This document shows positions 62,205-64,000 of a stretch of DNA of 64,000 nucleotides, one piece after another; positions within the stretch are counted from its first letter, which is position 1, and each line of letters opens with the position of its first letter. Source of the DNA: Flavobacteriales bacterium (GTDB lineage Bacteria; Bacteroidota; Bacteroidia; Flavobacteriales_F; PHOS-HE28). The notes beneath the pieces are model-generated. The model was not told the DNA's origin and ran no database searches. It was given only the letters and a program-made list of their open reading frames with translations. The translations under genes were made by a program, and so were the position numbers. The stretch is taken from contig JAHBUK010000002.1 of NCBI GenBank assembly GCA_019638115.1, positions 441,867 to 505,866 of the forward strand, written 5' to 3'.

Positions 62205-62618
62205 ATGAGCACCCGCATCACCATCTCCACCCACATCAACAAACCCGTGGCCCACGTCTGGAAGATCTGGACCGATCCAGAACACATCATGCAGTGGAAC
62301 GCCGCGAGTGATGACTGGCATTGCCCCAAGGCAAGCAACGACCTGCGCACCGGCGGCAAGTTCAACAGTACCATGGCCGCGCGTGACGGCAGCTTCAGCT
62401 TCGACTTCGAGGGCGTGTACGACGATGTGCAGCCGCACAAGCGAATCGTCTACACCATGGCCGATGGTCGCACCTGCGAGATACTGTTCACGGAGAAGGA
62501 CGGAGGCACAGAGGTGACAGAGTCGTTCGATGCGGAAACCGAGAACCCTGTGGAGATGCAGCGTAGCGGTTGGCAGGCGATCCTGGACCGGTTCAAAGCA
62601 CACGCGGAAGCTCATTGA
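62205..62618 (+). CDS. SRPBCC/AHSA1-like protein 6
   Basis: The protein has 137 residues, short and canonical. I-N-K-P-V-A-H-V-W-K-I-W-T-D-P-E-H-I-M-Q-W-N, then N-D-L-R-T-G-G-K-F, G-G-T-E-V-T-E-S-F, and a final helix W-Q-A-I-L-D-R-F-K. Same direction as the rest of the cluster. Confidence 0.88.
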   Translation: MSTRITISTHINKPVAHVWKIWTDPEHIMQWNAASDDWHCPKASNDLRTGGKFNSTMAARDGSFSFDFEGVYDDVQPHKRIVYTMADGRTCEILFTEKDGGTEVTESFDAETENPVEMQRSGWQAILDRFKAHAEAH

Positions 62619-62639
62619 CCATTTCACGAGACTGGACCC

Positions 62640-63131
62640 ATGCAGCCCCAAAGCAGACACAAAGTCGATGTCGTCGCATCAGGCGACCGATCGATCTTGA
62701 TCACACGAAGCTTCAAGGCGCCGCGCACATTGGTCTTCGATGCCATGAGCAAGGCTGAAATGGTAAGCCAATGGCTGCACGGGCCTCCGGGTTGGACCAT
62801 GTCCACCTGTGAGATGGACCTCCGATCGGGTGGCACATACCGCTGGGCCTGGAAGAATGAAGATGGTCGTAAAATGGGCATGGGAGGTACCGTACTGGAA
62901 GTATCCCCACCCGATCGACTGGTGACCACTGAACTGTTCGACGATGCGTGGTACCCTGGTGAGGCAACGAATACGATCGAACTCACCGAAGAGAACGGCA
63001 TTACCACTATGCGCCTGACCGTTACTTATGAAAGCACCGAGGCTCGCGATGGCGTCATCGCTGGCCCGATGGCCGCGGGCTTGGACTCGAGCTACGACCA
63101 CCTTGATGTACTCCTTACTTCGCTAAGCTGA
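62640..63131 (+). CDS. SRPBCC/AHSA1-like protein 7
   Basis: The protein has 163 residues. The signature segments are T-R-S-F-K-A-P-R-T-L-V-F-D-A and W-L-H-G-P-P-G-W, then D-L-R-S-G-G-T-Y-R-W. C-terminal G-M-A-A-G-L-type helix ends in a DHLDVLL-like helix. Located 21 nt after the previous gene, 6 nt before the DUF1801 gene. Confidence 0.88.
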   Translation: MQPQSRHKVDVVASGDRSILITRSFKAPRTLVFDAMSKAEMVSQWLHGPPGWTMSTCEMDLRSGGTYRWAWKNEDGRKMGMGGTVLEVSPPDRLVTTELFDDAWYPGEATNTIELTEENGITTMRLTVTYESTEARDGVIAGPMAAGLDSSYDHLDVLLTSLS

Positions 63132-63137
63132 TCGCCG

Positions 63138-63530
63138 ATGAGCAACACGCGTTTCGATCCGGCCACCACCGCGCTCCTCGATGCGCACAAGCATCCGCTT
63201 CGCAAGGAGCTTGATGCATTGCGGAAAATCATCCTCAGTGTGGACCCTTCCATTGAAGAAGGCGTGAAGTGGAACACCGCCAGCTTCCGCACAAGCGATT
63301 GGTTCGCCACGCTGAACGGGCCGAAGCAGGTGAAGCAAGCGATGATCATCCTGCATGCCGGCGCCAAGGCGAAGGGCATCGTGCTGAAGGACCGCATCCC
63401 CGATCCTGAAGGGCTGTTGAAGTGGATGGGCAATGACCGGGCGCAGATCGTGTTCAAGGATGGGGAGGAGATAAGGGCTCAGGAGAAGGCCGTCGGTTCG
63501 ATCATTAAAGCCTGGTTGAAGCAGCTTTGA
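63138..63530 (+). CDS. DUF1801 (YdhG/YjbR-like) protein
   Basis: The protein has 130 residues. The pattern L-R-K-I-I-L-S-V-D-P-S-I-E-E-G-V-K-W-N-T-A-S-F is the hallmark of DUF1801. A later H-A-G-A-K and a C-terminal helix fit as well. These small proteins are often encoded beside AHSA1/ArsR genes; function unknown. Confidence 0.88.
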   Translation: MSNTRFDPATTALLDAHKHPLRKELDALRKIILSVDPSIEEGVKWNTASFRTSDWFATLNGPKQVKQAMIILHAGAKAKGIVLKDRIPDPEGLLKWMGNDRAQIVFKDGEEIRAQEKAVGSIIKAWLKQL

Positions 63531-63721
63531 AATGCGGGGAAGATCAGATGGTGAATGGGGAAATGCACTTGAGCCAGGTTCGCTCCATTCACATTCACCA
63601 ACACCTATTCACCCAATGCAGTATCGAATGAATAGCGAACGGTTGATGGTAAGTGATGCCTGAACAGATCCGCAGTCCCCATTCACCATTCGCTAACTCC
63701 CATTCACCAACACGCCCCCAC
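63531..63721. repeat. CATTCACCA-rich spacer
   Basis: The words CATTCACC and CCCATTCACCAA recur at least five times in this spacer and also at 62149-62160. Low complexity, no gene seen. Confidence 0.5.
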
Positions 63722-64000
63722 ATGATCACTCCACCCGAACTCACCACCACCACCGAACAGGCCACGGCCTCCATCCACCTTGTGATCCCCGCCAGGGAGA
63801 TGGGCCGCTACATGGACCCCGCGATCCAAGAGATCATCAAGGTCATCACCGAACAGGGTGTCAGCATCACCGGCCCGATGTTCAGCTATCACCACCGGCG
63901 CCCCAGCGACACCTTCGAGTTCGAGATCGGCTTCCCAGTGTCGAAGACCGTGAAGGAGGAAGGCCGCGTGAAGAACAGCACCCTGCCCGCTGTGAAAGTG
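63722..64000 (+). CDS. GyrI-like/effector-binding domain protein, 3' end beyond the window
   Basis: Ninety-three codons are visible from ATG 63722. The pattern I-P-A-R-E-M-G-R-Y-M-D-P-A-I-Q-E-I, then G-P-M-F-S-Y-H and T-F-E-F-E-I-G-F-P-V, is the start of the GyrI-like/AraC effector-binding (SOUL-like) fold. It follows the AHSA1-DUF1801 run in the same direction. Confidence 0.8.
   Translation, partial: MITPPELTTTTEQATASIHLVIPAREMGRYMDPAIQEIIKVITEQGVSITGPMFSYHHRRPSDTFEFEIGFPVSKTVKEEGRVKNSTLPAVKV

Overview
The window reads as chromosomal DNA of a GC-rich member of the Bacteroidota, most likely a Flavobacteriales-like lineage. The evidence is giant secreted adhesin-like proteins with GEVED, CUB and P-domain modules ending in type IX secretion (Por) sorting domains, a FecA-like TonB receptor, choice-of-anchor domains, a SiaC/DUF1987 protein, and Bacteroidota-type promoters (TTG about 21 nt before TAnnTTTG or TAnnTTCG). 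No rRNA, tRNA or CRISPR array was recognised. Species-level identity cannot be read from the sequence.

Layout. 0-13.3 kb: two giant tandem surface proteins on the minus strand, which share a roughly 1.05 kb duplicated block, and a divergent sorting-domain protein. 13.3-14 kb: a gene-free stretch with a promoter, UUCG hairpins and a terminator-like stem (candidate structured RNA), then small palindromic repeats. 14-22.7 kb: housekeeping and small envelope genes (PhoH, exonuclease VII, SiaC-like, three small secreted proteins, Vsr, a PD40 lipoprotein, ThpR). 22.7-31.7 kb: a 1251-residue dehydrogenase-like protein with PKD and PA14 domains, a MITE-like inverted repeat, a FecA-like receptor, a PAP2 phosphatase and a small barrel protein. 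32-36.3 kb: a CRY-DASH, an FeS-type photolyase overlapping a DUF2256 gene, and a Fur-family regulator divergent from a lipoprotein. 37.4-43 kb: a TetR-ABC-HlyD-TolC export operon. 43-49 kb: a sorbosone dehydrogenase-like protein, UspA, an AT-hook protein, the selD/mnmH selenouridine pair and a choice-of-anchor L protein bracketed by REP-like hairpins. 49.5-54.3 kb: an accessory region with a toxin-antitoxin-SecB-like chaperone operon, a pseudogene tail, an AT-richer TPR-like membrane gene, a ParB-like gene and a degenerate repeat array. 54.3-58.9 kb: a VOC protein, a thioredoxin-reductase-like protein with a COG0523 GTPase, a hydrolase and a DUF998 protein. 58.9-64 kb: an ArsR-led operon of seven SRPBCC/AHSA1 genes, one of which is fused to a complete rifampin ADP-ribosyltransferase (Arr), then DUF1801 and GyrI-like genes.

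Most notable. (1) The AHSA1-Arr fusion at 61235-62116 keeps the Arr His/Tyr/Asp residues at the family spacing. (2) The toxin-antitoxin-SecB operon at 49556-50834 has a perfect palindrome abutting the toxin start. (3) A TGCAA-N5-TTGCA palindrome occurs twice between the Fur-family gene and its divergent lipoprotein and again upstream of the COG0523 GTPase. This suggests a zinc (Zur-type) regulon and a candidate operator sequence.
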